From Epiperipatus broadwayi (lineage: Eukaryota > Onychophora > Udeonychophora > Euonychophora > Peripatidae), in NCBI GenBank assembly GCA_028023455.1, contig JAQFVV010012416.1, positions 2,349,767 through 2,413,766 on the forward strand: 64,000 bases of DNA, in the 5' to 3' direction. This document shows positions 33,010 through 45,044 of the stretch, piece after piece. Under the pieces are notes generated by a model. It made no database searches. It was not told where the DNA came from and saw nothing but the letters and a program-made list of their open reading frames with translations. Each line of letters begins with the position of its first letter. The stretch's first letter is position 1. A program made the position numbers and the translations under genes.

Positions 33010-33430
33010 GCATTTATTTTAACACATTATTACAGATTGTAATTGTTGTTCCTAGAATGCAGTTTTATTGTTACGTTTTCTCATCTTTGTGACATATATA
33101 AATGCTAGTAGAAGCAATTTATGAAACAAATCCATATAGTATTAAGAAGTTATGTTATTGTTTTCAAATGGAGCATGACCACAGTTTCAAAGACATTACT
33201 AGCAGCTTATAATATTTTAAATCTTAATGGAAGCAATTTTTGAATTAAAGCTACAAAAAAATATAGTGCAAAGTTGTACTATTCTTGGCATGACAATAAT
33301 TCAAAAGATATTTATAATGGTCTATGTAATATTTGTGCCCCACCCTGAATGAATTGTATATTAAAGTAAATTTTATATTCATATTCAAGTAATTAAAATA
33401 TTTTTATTAAAATTATTATAGGTGATGATA
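33010..33430. other. AT-rich flank
   Basis: No feature recognised. Confidence 0.5.
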
Positions 33431-33435
33431 TAGTA

Positions 33436-34130
33436 CGTGTTCACGTTCAACACCATTTTGAGTTGTATAACTCACCCACGTTCAACACCATTTTGAGTTG
33501 TATAACTCACCCAAAATCTCCGCTGACACATTCAAACAATAATCATGAAAGTCATATTATATAATAATTGTATTTTATTTTTAAATTTAATGTATTTGTA
33601 GTCATCTAACCAATTTAAATTAATCCGTGTTCTTTATCTTCAAGTTAAAAAACAAAGTATTGAAAAAAAATCTTAAACTAGTCAACACAAGAGCATATAC
33701 CACTTAAATACATATTAGCTAATTACTAAAAACAATATTAATAAGATTATGGAGTTTATATTACTTTCAAAATAAAAAAACCTTCAAATGATCAACAGTA
33801 ACGAATAAAGAATTTTTGATAAGGAAAATCTAAAATCCTATTATTTGTAAAAATAATGTGAAGTATTTCATATTCTATAAGTTATAATCTTTTAGCATAT
33901 TAATGAAAAGTAGGTTAATTAGAAAATGTAAATTGCCTTTTGATTTCTTTAATAGGCTTATAACAAACAAAATTGCATTTTGATTTTTTAATTAATGATG
34001 AAATTTGCGATTTTGTAATCGTCTTTTTTTGAAACCACATGTTGATAATCGATGTCATTTATCACTTGAATGTGTCAATGGGGATTTTGGGCGAGTTATA
34101 AAATTCAAAATGGCGACGAACGCGTAATAT
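33436..34130. mobile_element. 700-bp inverted-repeat element with a 35-bp duplication in one end
   Basis: The left end (GTTCACGTTCAACACCATTT, GAGTTGTATAACTCACCC, AAAATCTCCGC, TGACACATTCAA) is the complement of the right end (TTGAATGTGTCA, GGGGATTTTGGGCGAGTTAT, AAATTCAAAATGGCGACGAA, CGCG). A 35-bp block of the left end is present twice (33442 and 33477). The interior is AT-rich and non-coding. It is a MITE or fold-back element. Confidence 0.75.
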
Positions 34131-34208
34131 ATCGATACATTATGACTGCTGTTTGCTTCCCTATGTGCATATTTTTATATTATAGATAGATAGATAGATT
34201 AGTAGACA

Positions 34209-34541
34209 AAGGGAGTCAAGAATAGAATGATTCCATCTATTCCTGGCAGCTCTGATGTTGATAAGCATACCATTGTCAACATTGCTGGTAATTCATAGTA
34301 AAATTACTTTATCAGCCAGAAGGAATATGGGACTTAAGCGTTATTAAACTCATTATCAATTATACAAGGCTGGAAAAAAAAACCTCATTTTTAACACTTT
34401 GATTGTAATAGTTAAATAAGATTTAGTATGCAAACTTTAAATTATCAATGTATCTACAAACAAACAACAATGTTACAAAGGCATGCTTATAAACATCAAT
34501 GGTCCCAGGAATAGATGGATCCATTCTATTCTTCATTTAGT
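34209..34541. repeat. Fold-back element with GATCC-centred core
   Basis: AGAATAGAATGATTCCATCT, ATTCCTGGCA and GATGTTGATAAGCAT on the left pair with ATGCTTATAAACATC, CCAGGAAT and AGATGGATCCATTCTATTCT on the right. The core GAATAGAATGGATCCATCTA is also found in the elements at 17.0, 42.4, 44.6 and 53.1 kb. Confidence 0.65.
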
Positions 34542-34549
34542 TTTAATTC

Positions 34550-35860
34550 ATAGGCTGGGGGAATAATGATTTATTCCTTTTGTTTATATTTACACCGTGC
34601 TATGTTTAATTTAAAGTTTGTACGATGTAATTTTGAAATACGCAAATCTATCAATAAATGTTGCACAATTAATTACTTGTTAATTTGATCGTTTGAATTT
34701 CTAAGTTTTATTAATAAAAACAAAGACATCAGTACAGACAGATGAAAATCATACATGGCAAATATAAATATGAATATGAAACTATAGACTTAGAATTTTA
34801 TGATACAGTACCCTGGTTAATAAATTGTAAAGAGAAAAATAAATATATTTTTTGATCACACCTCTCTCTCTTTTTTAATGAAAAACAAAGTATGGAATTT
34901 AACTGTTTTAATGATTTAAATTGTTTAAAGGTAAAAAAAGATATGAAACATTATTTAATCATATAAAAAATGATAATTTCATTTAAAACATTTGGTTCGG
35001 TTTGTATTTCGATTCACAATTAAAATTTGAATAGCGTCCGCTCTCTTTAATCTCACTGCGCATGATTAGATCATATAGTGGAGGTTGATAGGTCATTTTG
35101 AAGGTGGAGTACAAACAGAAAAACTTACGAGATTTGATGCAGTGTATAGGTTATGCATTTTTAGAAATAATTAAAGGTGATAATAAATTTGTGTTTTTTT
35201 TGTTAAATTATTCTATTTTTTTTTATATATATTTTAAAAAAATAACTTTCTTAATGCTGCTATTTACAAAACAAAACTTCAGAACAAAAGTCAATAAACA
35301 AATACAAAAGATTTTTTTTTTCACATATATTTTTAAAAATCACTGCTTGTAAGGTCACAAATATGTTAAAAAGATTTTTATTTATTATTTTCTTTCGCCT
35401 TTTTAAAAAAATAAAATAGAAAAAAATAAATAAAATATATTTTATACGAACTAAAATAACTTTTTATATATAGCAAAGATCAATAATATATATATGCCAG
35501 TATGATTTGGTATAGTAGGGTGACAGAATCTAGAACTTAATGCCCATGGATTACACCCATATCTTACATTTCTCTTAGACTTCTTATGAAGGCTGAACAA
35601 TAAAACCATTCATTCATTTTTTTTAAATTAGTAATTTACTTTTTGCAAATATTGAACATAAAAAATTTTAAAAAACATTTTTCTGTTATATATTATAGAA
35701 TCAATTAATTAATAGCAGTTATTAAAATATATAAATAAACTGAAGTGATGCAATTTTCTAATTATAGTGTTTGGAACATTCTTCATTTGACTGCTACATA
35801 AATATACTACTATTATTCTGAGATACTTAAAATTATCCCCTATTTCAATTTTTTGGCAAT
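34550..35860. other. AT-rich non-coding DNA
   Basis: The open frame at 35098-35352 is lysine- and phenylalanine-rich low-complexity sequence and is not supported as a gene. Nothing else recognised. Confidence 0.5.
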
Positions 35861-35868
35861 AAACATAG

Positions 35869-36263
35869 ATAAACTCTCCATACAGTAGCGCCATTCAATG
35901 CAAGTCAAAATAATCAATGGATGCAAGAAGATTTATGCATAAAATCCCTATCTACTGCTTACTCATCCAATATCCCCAGACTAATTTTTAGCTTATAGCT
36001 TTCACCAGTGAGCAGTCTTGAATCTGAGAGCACTGCACATAGATCTTAGGATTAATATCCAAGTCTACTCACTGATGAAAGCCACAAGTGAGAAACTAGT
36101 CTGGGGATAGTAGGCATTAGAGAGGGATTTTATGCCCAAATCTTATTGCATCCATTGATTACTCTCATTTTCACTGAATGGTGCTACTTTATAGAGAGTT
36201 TAGTTTCTGTGTAAACAGCTTGTGTGAGCATAAAGAATGGTAATCATGCGATGTTTAGTGGTT
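35869..36263 (-). mobile_element. Family A fold-back retroposon, minus orientation, 12-bp duplication
   Basis: Exact 12-bp direct repeats CAATAAACATAG flank it (35857-35868 and 36264-36275). The leader is at the right (about 36203-36263; CATAAAGAATGGTAATCATG on the plus strand). The arms then run from ACTCTCCATACAGTAGC on the left and pair with the GCTACTTTATAGAGAGTTTA region. Both arms carry the hammerhead pattern: sense at 36014-35973 on the minus strand (one core A changed to G, GAAA decayed) and, on the plus strand, 36066-36107 with intact CTGATGA, GAAA and ACTAGTC. Confidence 0.8.
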
Positions 36264-36369
36264 CAATAAACATAGCATCACAAAGATATGTGCAAATACT
36301 AATGAATAAGAAGAACTGTTAAAAAATTAACTGAAATCTGAATTTTATTTAATACTTATAGAGTTTGCT

Positions 36370-39300
36370 ATTAACTGAAAGGAGACCCTTTGATTCCTCT
36401 TGGAGGCCTTAAAGGAACTGAGCAGGGCAAATTCCTAATGCCCACTCCATATGTTCTTGTCATTGCAGCTGTTATTACTATGTGATTATTCATAGTGTAT
36501 ACAAACATGGATGGGCTGCTCACCAACATGCATTAGCCAGTGTGGTGAGTTTATTGGCTTTTTACCTCCGAGTTTAAGAATATTTTTTCAATATATACAA
36601 TCATGACAGACAAAAATAAATCATGGCCCTTATTCCCAGGTGGTTGTAAAGTCACCAACCAAGGCAGCAGTTAGTGGCCCAAGGCGGAGGGTGCTAAGAA
36701 TCCCCTGATTGTGGACTCAGGCTGCCATTTGATGATGACTTTTTATTTAGGTACTTACAACTGCAGATCACTTTCAAGTGAAGGAAGATTGCAAGAGATA
36801 AAAGAAGAACTGTCTTATATTAAATATTATTGGACTTAGTGAAGTTAGAAGAAAAGGTGAAGAAACAATTGATTTAAAAAGTGGACATATACTCTACTAT
36901 AAAGGCACAAATATTGGAAATACAAGTGGAGTAGGATTCATTATAAATAAAAAATGGAAGAATAATATTGTGGAGATTGATGGTGTATTAGACAGAGTGG
37001 CAAGATTAATTTTACAACTTAATAGCAGATACCAAATGCAGATAATTCAGGTTTATGCCCCAACAAGATCTCATAGTGATGAAGTTATAGAAGATTTTTA
37101 TATGGATGTACAAAAGGCTTTTGATCAGAGAAACAACATTTTAAAATTGTTATGGGAGACTTTAATGCTAGAATTGGTAAACAAATGAAAGATGAAATCA
37201 CTGTAGGTAGTTTTGATTATAGTAATAGAAATGAGAGAGGACAGAGACTTGTGGAGTTTGCAGAAAAATAAAAACTTTATATTATGAATTCTTTTTTTGA
37301 GAAAAATGTTAAAAGGAAATGGACATGGAAGCATCCAAATGAAGGTACAGCAGAAGTGGATTATATTTTGACTAATAGGAAATACATATTTCAAGATTGT
37401 AATGTTCTTAATAAATTTAACTCAGGAAGTGATCATCGATTAGTAAGATGTAAGATACATGTTAATGCAAAACTAGAGAGACAAAAAATTATTAAGAAAA
37501 GCAATATTTACAGTTGATATTCCTAATCTTCAGAAACATTCTAATGAATTTAAATTAGAACTTACAAATCGGTTTCAAGTATTAGTAGATTTTGAACATG
37601 ATTTAGATTTGAATAACATTAATAGGAAAATAAGTGATACACTTTTAAAAACTGCAACAAAGATAGCTGGTAGAAAAAAGCAGCAATTGACCAGTAAAAT
37701 TTCTACTGAGACTAGAGAATTTATGAAGAAAAGGAATATGAGGATATACAACAATGATGCATTAAAAAAGATTGAATATCTCGAATTTTGTAGAATGGTG
37801 TGGAAAAGAATTGAAAATGATATAAGAAAAGTATAATTGTGAACTAGCAAGGAAAGCTGTAGAAGAAAATAAAAGTCTAAAGAGTGTAAAACAACATTTT
37901 GGTATTGGTAGAAAATTTATATCTGCAATAAGAAAAAAGAAGGCATTATTACTAAAAAGAGAGATGACATCATAAAATGCGTAGAAGACTTTTATCAAGA
38001 ATTATATAGTAGTAAAAAACAAGTGCCTCCTATACATATTATATCTTCCGAATTGCCCAGAATTTTGAATGAGGAAGTGAGACATGCAATTAAATTTATG
38101 AAGAAAGCAGGTGAAGAAACAAAATTTTTTTTTAGCAAAGTTATATACCAAATGTCTAAATGATAAAGATGCACCAGATGATTGGAAGAATGCAGTATTA
38201 ATATTAATATTTAAAAAAGGTGATAAAAAGATATTAGAAATTACAGACCTATCAGCCTTTTATCAGTTTTATACAAAATTTTTACTAAGATAATTACAAC
38301 TCATCTACAGAAAACACTGGATTTCCACCAACCAAGAGAACAAGCTGGATTTAAAAGTGGTTTTAGCACAGTAGATCATATCCAGGTACTGAGAGAAATT
38401 ATAGAAAGGACAAATGAATATGAGTTTCCATTATGCTTAGGATTTGTCAACTATGAAAAGGCATTTGATTCTATAAACATTTCTTTAGTGATTAAAGCAT
38501 TGGATAATCAAGGTGTAGATCCAGGATATTATCATATTTTGAAGAATATTTATAAAAATGCAACAGCAACAATTAGATTACATAATGATAGTAGGAAAAT
38601 CAACATTGAAAAGGGTGTAAGACAGGGTGACTCCATATCTCCAAAACTTTTTACAGCAGTGCTGCAAGAAGTCTTTTGTGGATTAAAATGGGAAGCTAAA
38701 GGAGTGAAACTAAATGGAGATTATTTAAATCATTTAGATTTTGCAGATGATGTAGTTGTTTTTGCAAATAATGCTTTAGCGCTACAGGAAATGTTGCAGG
38801 AGTTATCAGATGAAAGTAGAAAAGTAGGACTAAAGATAAAGACTAAAGTAATGTTTAATAGATTTTCTCAAAATATGAAAATAAAGATTGATTGTGATGA
38901 GTTAGAAGAAGTTAACAATTACAAATACCTTGGTCAGATTATTAATACAGATGGAAATATAATAGATGAAATTAATCATAGAATTAAACTTGGTCGGAGT
39001 GCTTTTGGTAGAAATAACTTGATACTAAAAGGAAATATGCCTATGTGTTTAAAAAGGAAGGTTTTTAATAAATGTGTTTTGCCAGTTCTTATTTATGGAT
39101 CTGAGACTTGGACACTTAATAGAAGAGCAATACAGAGACTTCAGACCACTCAAAGAAGTATGGAGAGATGCATGTTGGGAGTAACAAGAAGGGATCGAAA
39201 ACACAATGTATGGATGGGTAAGAGAAGAAACAGGTGTTACTGACCTCATTGAAAAAATTAAAAGACTGATGTGAAGTTGGGCTGGACATATTTTTAGAAG

Positions 39301-39510
39301 AGATGATAACAGATGGACAATTGAAATTTTAAATTGGATTTCAAGAGATTGTAAAAGACCCAGAAAGAGACCACATTTGAGATGGATAGATGAAATAAGA
39401 AAGTGTGCAGGGGTGATGTGGAGAAGAGAAACTAAAGATAGGACAAGATGGATTGAACTTGGAGAGACCTTCATCCTGCATTGGATTGATAATAGTTGTT
39501 GTTGATGATG
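36370..39510 (+). pseudogene. RTE-type non-LTR retrotransposon, near full length, inactivated
   Basis: Encodes in order an APE-type endonuclease and a reverse transcriptase, as in RTE elements. Endonuclease marks are GLSEVRRKG (36833-36859), YAPTRSHSDE (37055-37084), GDFN in a shifted frame (about 37155), WTWKHPN (about 37324) and SDHRLV (37428-37445). RT marks are NYEKAFDSI (38449-38475), GVRQGDSISP (about 38614-38643) and LDFADD (38734-38751), followed by a thumb and a C-terminal WAGHIFRR DDNRW region (39270-39315). The first motif A aspartate is Asn (AAC, 38449-38451). At least five frame breaks or stops occur (near 37135, 37270, 37500, 37830, 38110-38290 and 39230). The 3' end is a TTG/GATGAT simple tail near 39490-39510. 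The length of 3.1 kb fits RTE. Confidence 0.88.
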
Positions 39511-39514
39511 ATAT

Positions 39515-41235
39515 TCTCAATGTACATGACATATATATAAAAACTCAATACTCTGTTAAAAATTTATTCATGTTAATTTAAAAAATGAAACAAAAAATGT
39601 AGCACTTTGTAACATCAAATTATTTCTTTAGTAATAATCACATGCAAAAAAAAACAAAAAACATGTTATCAATTTTTTAACTAAATATTTTTATAAATTC
39701 AATTCATCTTTAAGCTGTACAAAATTTTAAAATGATTATGTAATCCAAAAACAAAGAAATAACAATTCTATGTTAAAAGTTTATTTTCAAAAACAAATAA
39801 AACAGTAAATTGTGGCAATATCTTTTAATGTCAAATTGTTACTCTTTTAGTCATCAAAAATAAGAGGAAATCCATGTGGGCAGTTTTTTATCCAAACATT
39901 TTATTAAAGATATTAGACTTGTCATTAGGATCTACAAAATGTTTAACTGACCATATAATTCAAAAATAAACCCAAATCATAATTCTATGTCTAAAGCTGT
40001 TTTCAATAATAAATGAACGTTATAATATGATAGTAATCTTAAACATCAAATTTATCACATGACCAACAAGACATGATTTTAGATTGAACATTGAATATTC
40101 ATTGGCAAATTCTTATATTCTCACATCCCAATACTGGATGGCATAACAGTAGTGTGTATAGAAAAATTTGCCATTGAATATCAAATTTATAATTGACAAA
40201 TAAGTAAAACACACTTAACAAAAATATTTACTACACTACACAATGATTTTTTTCAATGACAATTGGCATACTGATGCAGAGTGGAGAATCCCTGAAATAG
40301 CCTTCTAGTATCAGAGGCTTGTACTACAATGTGCTTGCCTTCAAGATAGTGATTCTGGTTATTTCATTCTGATATTTTAATTCAAAAAATTCTATAGATG
40401 TCAAGATAACTAAAAATTCAGCAACTTGAAGCTGAGCGCTAAAACATTATCACTGAGAGACTTAAAATGTATTGGAATACTATAAAATTATTAAAAAATC
40501 TAATCTTTTAAAGCATAATTTCTTAGACTTATCAGATATTTAATATTTATTCATTCACAGTTTAAATACAAATGTCAAATAAAAAAGGTTTTGTTCATTT
40601 TCTGAAATCTGCTTTTCTTGACAGTAGATAGTTAAAAAAATTATTGTTTTGATTATGTAATTTTTTTAATTCTTACAAAAATAAAATGTGATTTATTTAG
40701 AATTTTTTTCATTTCTAAACAAAAATATCTATCAAATGAAACCAGATTTATTATATTCTAATAAATAATAATGTGTTTTAAATTAAAATTAAAGTTAAAA
40801 GCTTTCATCCAAAGAAAGCAATTAAAACTGTCACACTGCTAATACATTTTGAAAGGGTTAACTTTATTTCTGTAATTTTTATTTTCCCCTAATCTTCTTT
40901 TAAATAACCAACAATTTTCCCCCTGTTTTTATAAACATCTGAAAAAAATTACTTTCCAAATAAAATTTTAAATAAGTATTTTTAAAACTCGAATTTAAAA
41001 AAAACAATCTGTTTTTTTCATTAAGAGTCTATTGAACATTACATTTCCTATTCTAATTTCCTTTTTGCTGCTTCTAACTTCAGATAATTTATATGATGTT
41101 CTAAATCATCTGCTTTATGTTTTATGTCAAATGAAGTAAAACAGTCTAAGTTAAGAAACTTGAAATGGGATGATGAAACAAACAAAAAAATTGCTGGGTC
41201 ATCATCGAAGAAAAAGTTTGATACTTACAGTAATC
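39515..41235. other. AT-rich non-coding DNA
   Basis: No feature recognised. The reverse-strand frames just upstream (39049-39532) are shadows of the RTE C-terminus. Confidence 0.5.
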
Positions 41236-41236
41236 T

Positions 41237-41735
41237 CATAACCCAAGATAGTTAGCCATGTTTTTTTTTAATTATACATTTTCAGGGGCATAGTTATCCT
41301 GTAATTCTAACAAATATGTTTTACTTATTAATATTAAAAATATCAATAAATTGATTATAAATTTATGGTAACTTTAAAAATAGAAATCTACAGAAACAAC
41401 ACAAAACTACATTAATAAATTTTAAATACAATAAATGTAATAACTTAAACTGCAATAAATATAATTTTTTACAGAATTTTTTTAAAAAAAATAAAAGTGA
41501 CTAATGTGGGTTATTTGTGTCAATGGCCTGAAATCTTTAATGACCTGCAAACTCACTAATATATCTTTTTGTTTGTGCATGCAATTCATTGATATTTTTA
41601 AATATTAACAAATAAAATATATCTGTTAGGAGTACAGGATAGTTATGCCCCTGAAAATGTAAAGTTAAAAAAACATGGCTGTCAACCTTGGGTGCCAGGA
41701 TTATCCATAAGTACCAAAACATCTTATGTAAGACA
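41237..41735 (-). mobile_element. Fold-back element family D, copy 1
   Basis: ACCCAAGATAGTTAGCCATG and TTTTCAGGGGCATAGTTATC on the left pair with GATAGTTATGCCCCTGAAAA and CATGGCTGTCAACCTTGGGT on the right (to about 41694). A further GGATTATCCATAAGTACC on the right has no partner and recurs beside copy 2 at 62.8 kb, so it is an unpaired leader. The 67-codon frame at 41537 is incidental. Confidence 0.65.
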
Positions 41736-42289
41736 TACAAGAAATTTATAAGAATATCATGGGCTTATATTATTGATATGTATATTAATCTGAAATATAT
41801 ATTGATGATATACCACAATAAATTTTAACCAATATTAATACTAATATATACTAATGCCATATATACAGAGGATACATTGAAAATATTAATTACAACCATG
41901 ATGTATTTTCAATGCTAACCTTGATTGTCAAAGGTAAGCATTTATATTCCATTTTATGAAATAGATATAATCTTTAGTATAATATACACTTTTTAATATT
42001 GAAATAGAACAATGATTGTTAATTAATAATTGGATCAATTAAACTAATAATTGGCTATCTATATATACTAAACAATGATAAAGATATATGTAAGAGATTG
42101 TGATCTGGGCCAACTCTTTTTTACATTTCTTTGGTCATATGTTTATGATTACAATCCTTCACAAAGGGTTAAAAACAGATAGAAACCAGTTCCAACCTTG
42201 CATGAAAATGGTGTATTCAAAATTACACTAGAAATGTATTCATGACTGCTAATTATGTGAACTAGCCACATATCCCATATTATATCATT

Positions 42290-43170
42290 ATCATCTATAT
42301 TCTTTATTACTTTTTACAATGCTTTTTATGAGTGTTAATAATAAATGAATACTTTCACTCCCATTACAAGATATAGTATTTATGAAAGAATAAAATGAAT
42401 CCACTTATTCTTTCCAACCCAAATGTTTATATATGGGCAAATCTTAAGTACTGGAAATGAAAGCATGAGGATAAACCACTCACTTTAAATTACTGTTTAT
42501 GATATCTGAATAAATGACGTCAACGAAATTATCTGGAATTTACTAAACGTCACTCTCAAATGAAACTTAAACATATGTAAATAAGCATTTATTTTATATA
42601 GTGCTATGTTTATAATTGTAATACATTTAAAGATCAGCCTTTCAAGCTATTGTGCATGCGCTTTTTACGAGTATTAATAATAAATAAATACAGTAATTTA
42701 AAGTGAGTGGTTTATCCTCATGCTTTCATTTCCAGTGCTTAAGATTTGCCCATATATAAGCATTTGGGTTGGAAAGAATAAGTGGATTCATTTTATTCTT
42801 TCATAAATACTATATCTCATGTTGGGAATGAAAGTATTTATTTATTATTAACACTTGTAAAAAGCACATGCACAATAGCTTGAAAGGCTGATCTTTAAAT
42901 GTATTACAATTATAAACATAGCGCTATATAAAATAAATGCTTATTTACAAATGCTTTTTTACGATTCAATATTGACAGTTTCGATTGTCCTAGCAATCTT
43001 TTTCAGAACATCTACTTATATTTCCAAATCTTAAGATCGAACGAAGACTTGCTGGGGCAATCGAAACTGTCAATAATGGATTGTAAAAAAAAGCACTGTA
43101 AAAAGTAATAAAGAATATAGATGACATTAATATTATATGAATTTGGCAATGCAATAAGAAAGGTAAAGTT
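42290..43170 (-). mobile_element. Fold-back family B element interrupted by another palindrome
   Basis: The outer arms TCATCTATATTCTTTATTAC and TTTTTACAATGC (42291-42325) pair with GCACTGTAAAAAGTAATAAA and GAATATAGATGA (43093-43123). An unpaired leader follows (43124-43170; GAATTTGGCAATGCAATAAG). The inner arms 42970-43012 and 43030-43072 carry CTGAANA ... GAAAC core-like motifs. Between 42335 and 42955 lies another, unrelated palindromic insert. Confidence 0.65.
42335..42955 (-). mobile_element. Compound palindrome nested in the family B element
   Basis: AATGAATACTTTCACTCCCA through TTAAATTACTG (42346-42495) pairs with CAGTAATTTAAAGTGAGTGG through ATTTATTTATTATTAACAC (42689-42855). The leader-bearing segment (TTTTATATAGTGCTATGTTT, then CAGCCTTTCAAGCTATTGTG) appears in plus orientation at 42585-42680 and in minus orientation at 42865-42950. 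It therefore holds one and a half copies of the 44485-45030 type, in inverted orientation. Confidence 0.65.
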
Positions 43171-43189
43171 ATAATTAGAAAGTTAAATT

Positions 43190-44470
43190 TAGTATTTTAA
43201 ATCTCTTTTCAAAGCTATTCTGCATATATGCATAATTTAGTTATCATTATGTTTGTTATTTAAATGACATTATATATGCTTTATAAAAGTTACATAACTT
43301 TCAAGGTGATGTTGATATTTTAATAAATTAAATATCAATATTTTTTGTAATATTGGAGCTACTTTCAACTAGTTCTAGTAAGAATTTGAATTTTAAATAA
43401 TATACAAAAAGAAAAGGTAAAAAAATGATTTTATTATTCGTAGGAAGAACAATATTTCTATATATATATATTGGGATTAAACGCATAAAAACTCATTAAA
43501 ATATTAAAAAAAAATTTTCTGATTAATTTATCTTTTTCAAGATTTTAAATTGCCAGTAAAAAAGAACTTGTAGAATGTATAGATTAGTTATTTATAAATT
43601 AATCAATAGCTATCTTTAATTAATCAATAAATCATCAGTAGTTTATAAAAATACCGTAGAAATAAATCATGCAAAGCTAATCAGATTATTAACTACAATC
43701 TTTAATTAATGTGTGTGTGTGTGTAATATTCATTACGTTATATTTGGTTCTATGATTTAAATCAGTTATATATATATAAAGCATGAATTAAATTACTATA
43801 AATGCTGACATTAATTTTAATTTGAACTTTTTCACAAAATCCTAGCAGAAAAAGGAGTAAAAACTAATTTGAACACCTAATTGGAGCATGTATGCGATTT
43901 GACAAAGTCAGAAAATTAATTCACGACCACTCTCAAATGGGAGTAAATTGTATCACCTCAATAGGAGACTGTATAATTTGCAAAATTTTTGGGCTGATCA
44001 GAATTGCAATCTTCACCGTATTTTTATTATGGAAAACCAGATGTAAGATAGTTATTGGAAAATCAGAATCAAAAGTAGTTCAATTGTTTAGTAACAGCTT
44101 GAAGAAAATCAGGAAAAGGCAAGAAAGCTACTCATTAAAAAAAAAAGATCGAAGACACGTGGTCATACCTAAACACTGCACTCTTGGACTAATATGCTCT
44201 GGTTTTCATTGATTGTCTTATTCAAATTACAACTCTCAATAGAACTGACAAAATTGAGGGTATTACTATTTAAGGAAAAATGGAAAAACACCATCCAAGA
44301 TCAGCTTTTTCACCATAGTCTAGTCTTCTGTTACTGAATGATTGAATAATCAATTAACACTAGATGCTAATTTTTGGGTTTTGGCTTTGTGAGAACTAGA
44401 ATCCAAAACTAGAACAAATATATTTATGAATCGAAGCCATTAGATGTAATCAGGATAATATATCATTATA
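43190..44470. other. AT-rich DNA; one unrecognised 106-codon frame
   Basis: The frame at 43892-44212 (plus) has Lys/Arg-rich C-terminal sequence (LKKIRKRQESYSLKKKDRR). It has no family I recognise, no nearby promoter signal and no supporting context. It may be a degraded transposase fragment, but I see no diagnostic residue. Confidence 0.3.
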
Positions 44471-44484
44471 CCATATGGTGTTAA

Positions 44485-45030
44485 TTACATTCAAATATCA
44501 GCCTTTCAAGCTAATTGAGCACACGCCTTTTGAGAGTGTTAAATAAATGAATACTTTCCTCTTCAATCCAAAATATAGTATTTATGCAGGAATAAAAAGA
44601 ATCCTCTTAAGGCGCATGCTCAATTAGCTTGAAAGGCTGATATTTGAATATAATTGTAAACACGGTGCTAGATAAAATAATTGCTTATTTACTCATAATT
44701 AAGTTTCAGTAAGAATGACGTTTAGTAAATTCTAAGCAATTTCACCGATGTCATTCAGTCAAAAAACATCGTAAATAGTAATTTAAAGTGAGAATTCTAC
44801 TCACGCTCTCCTCAACAGTTCTTCAGATTTGCTCATATAAAAGAAATTGAGTTGTAGGAATAAGAGGATCCTTTTTATTCCTGCATAAATACTATATCTT
44901 GGATTGAAGAGGAAAGTATTCATTTATTTAACACTCTCAAAAGGCGCGTGCTCAATTAGCTTGAAAGGCTGATATTTGAATGTAATATAATTGTAAACAT
45001 GGTGCTAGATAAAATAATTGCTTATTTACT
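44485..45030 (-). mobile_element. Fold-back retroposon-like element with 13-bp duplication
   Basis: CATATGGTGTTAA (44472-44484) and CATATGATGTTAA (45031-45043) flank the unit, 12 of 13 identical. The arms run from TTACATTCAAATATCAGCCT at 44485 and end with the complement at 44985. A 45-nt leader (44986-45030; TAGATAAAATAATTGCTTAT) has no partner at the left end. An internal extra copy of arm plus leader lies at 44612-44698. The core GAATAAGAGGATCCTTTTTA is at 44857-44876. The same leader marks the elements at 16955 and 42950. Confidence 0.78.
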
Positions 45031-45044
45031 CATATGATGTTAAC

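Noticed and set aside
39049-39532. Minus-strand ORFs of 141 and 63 codons
   Set aside because: They lie antisense to the RTE C-terminal region, and their Ser/Leu/His-rich translations show no domain.
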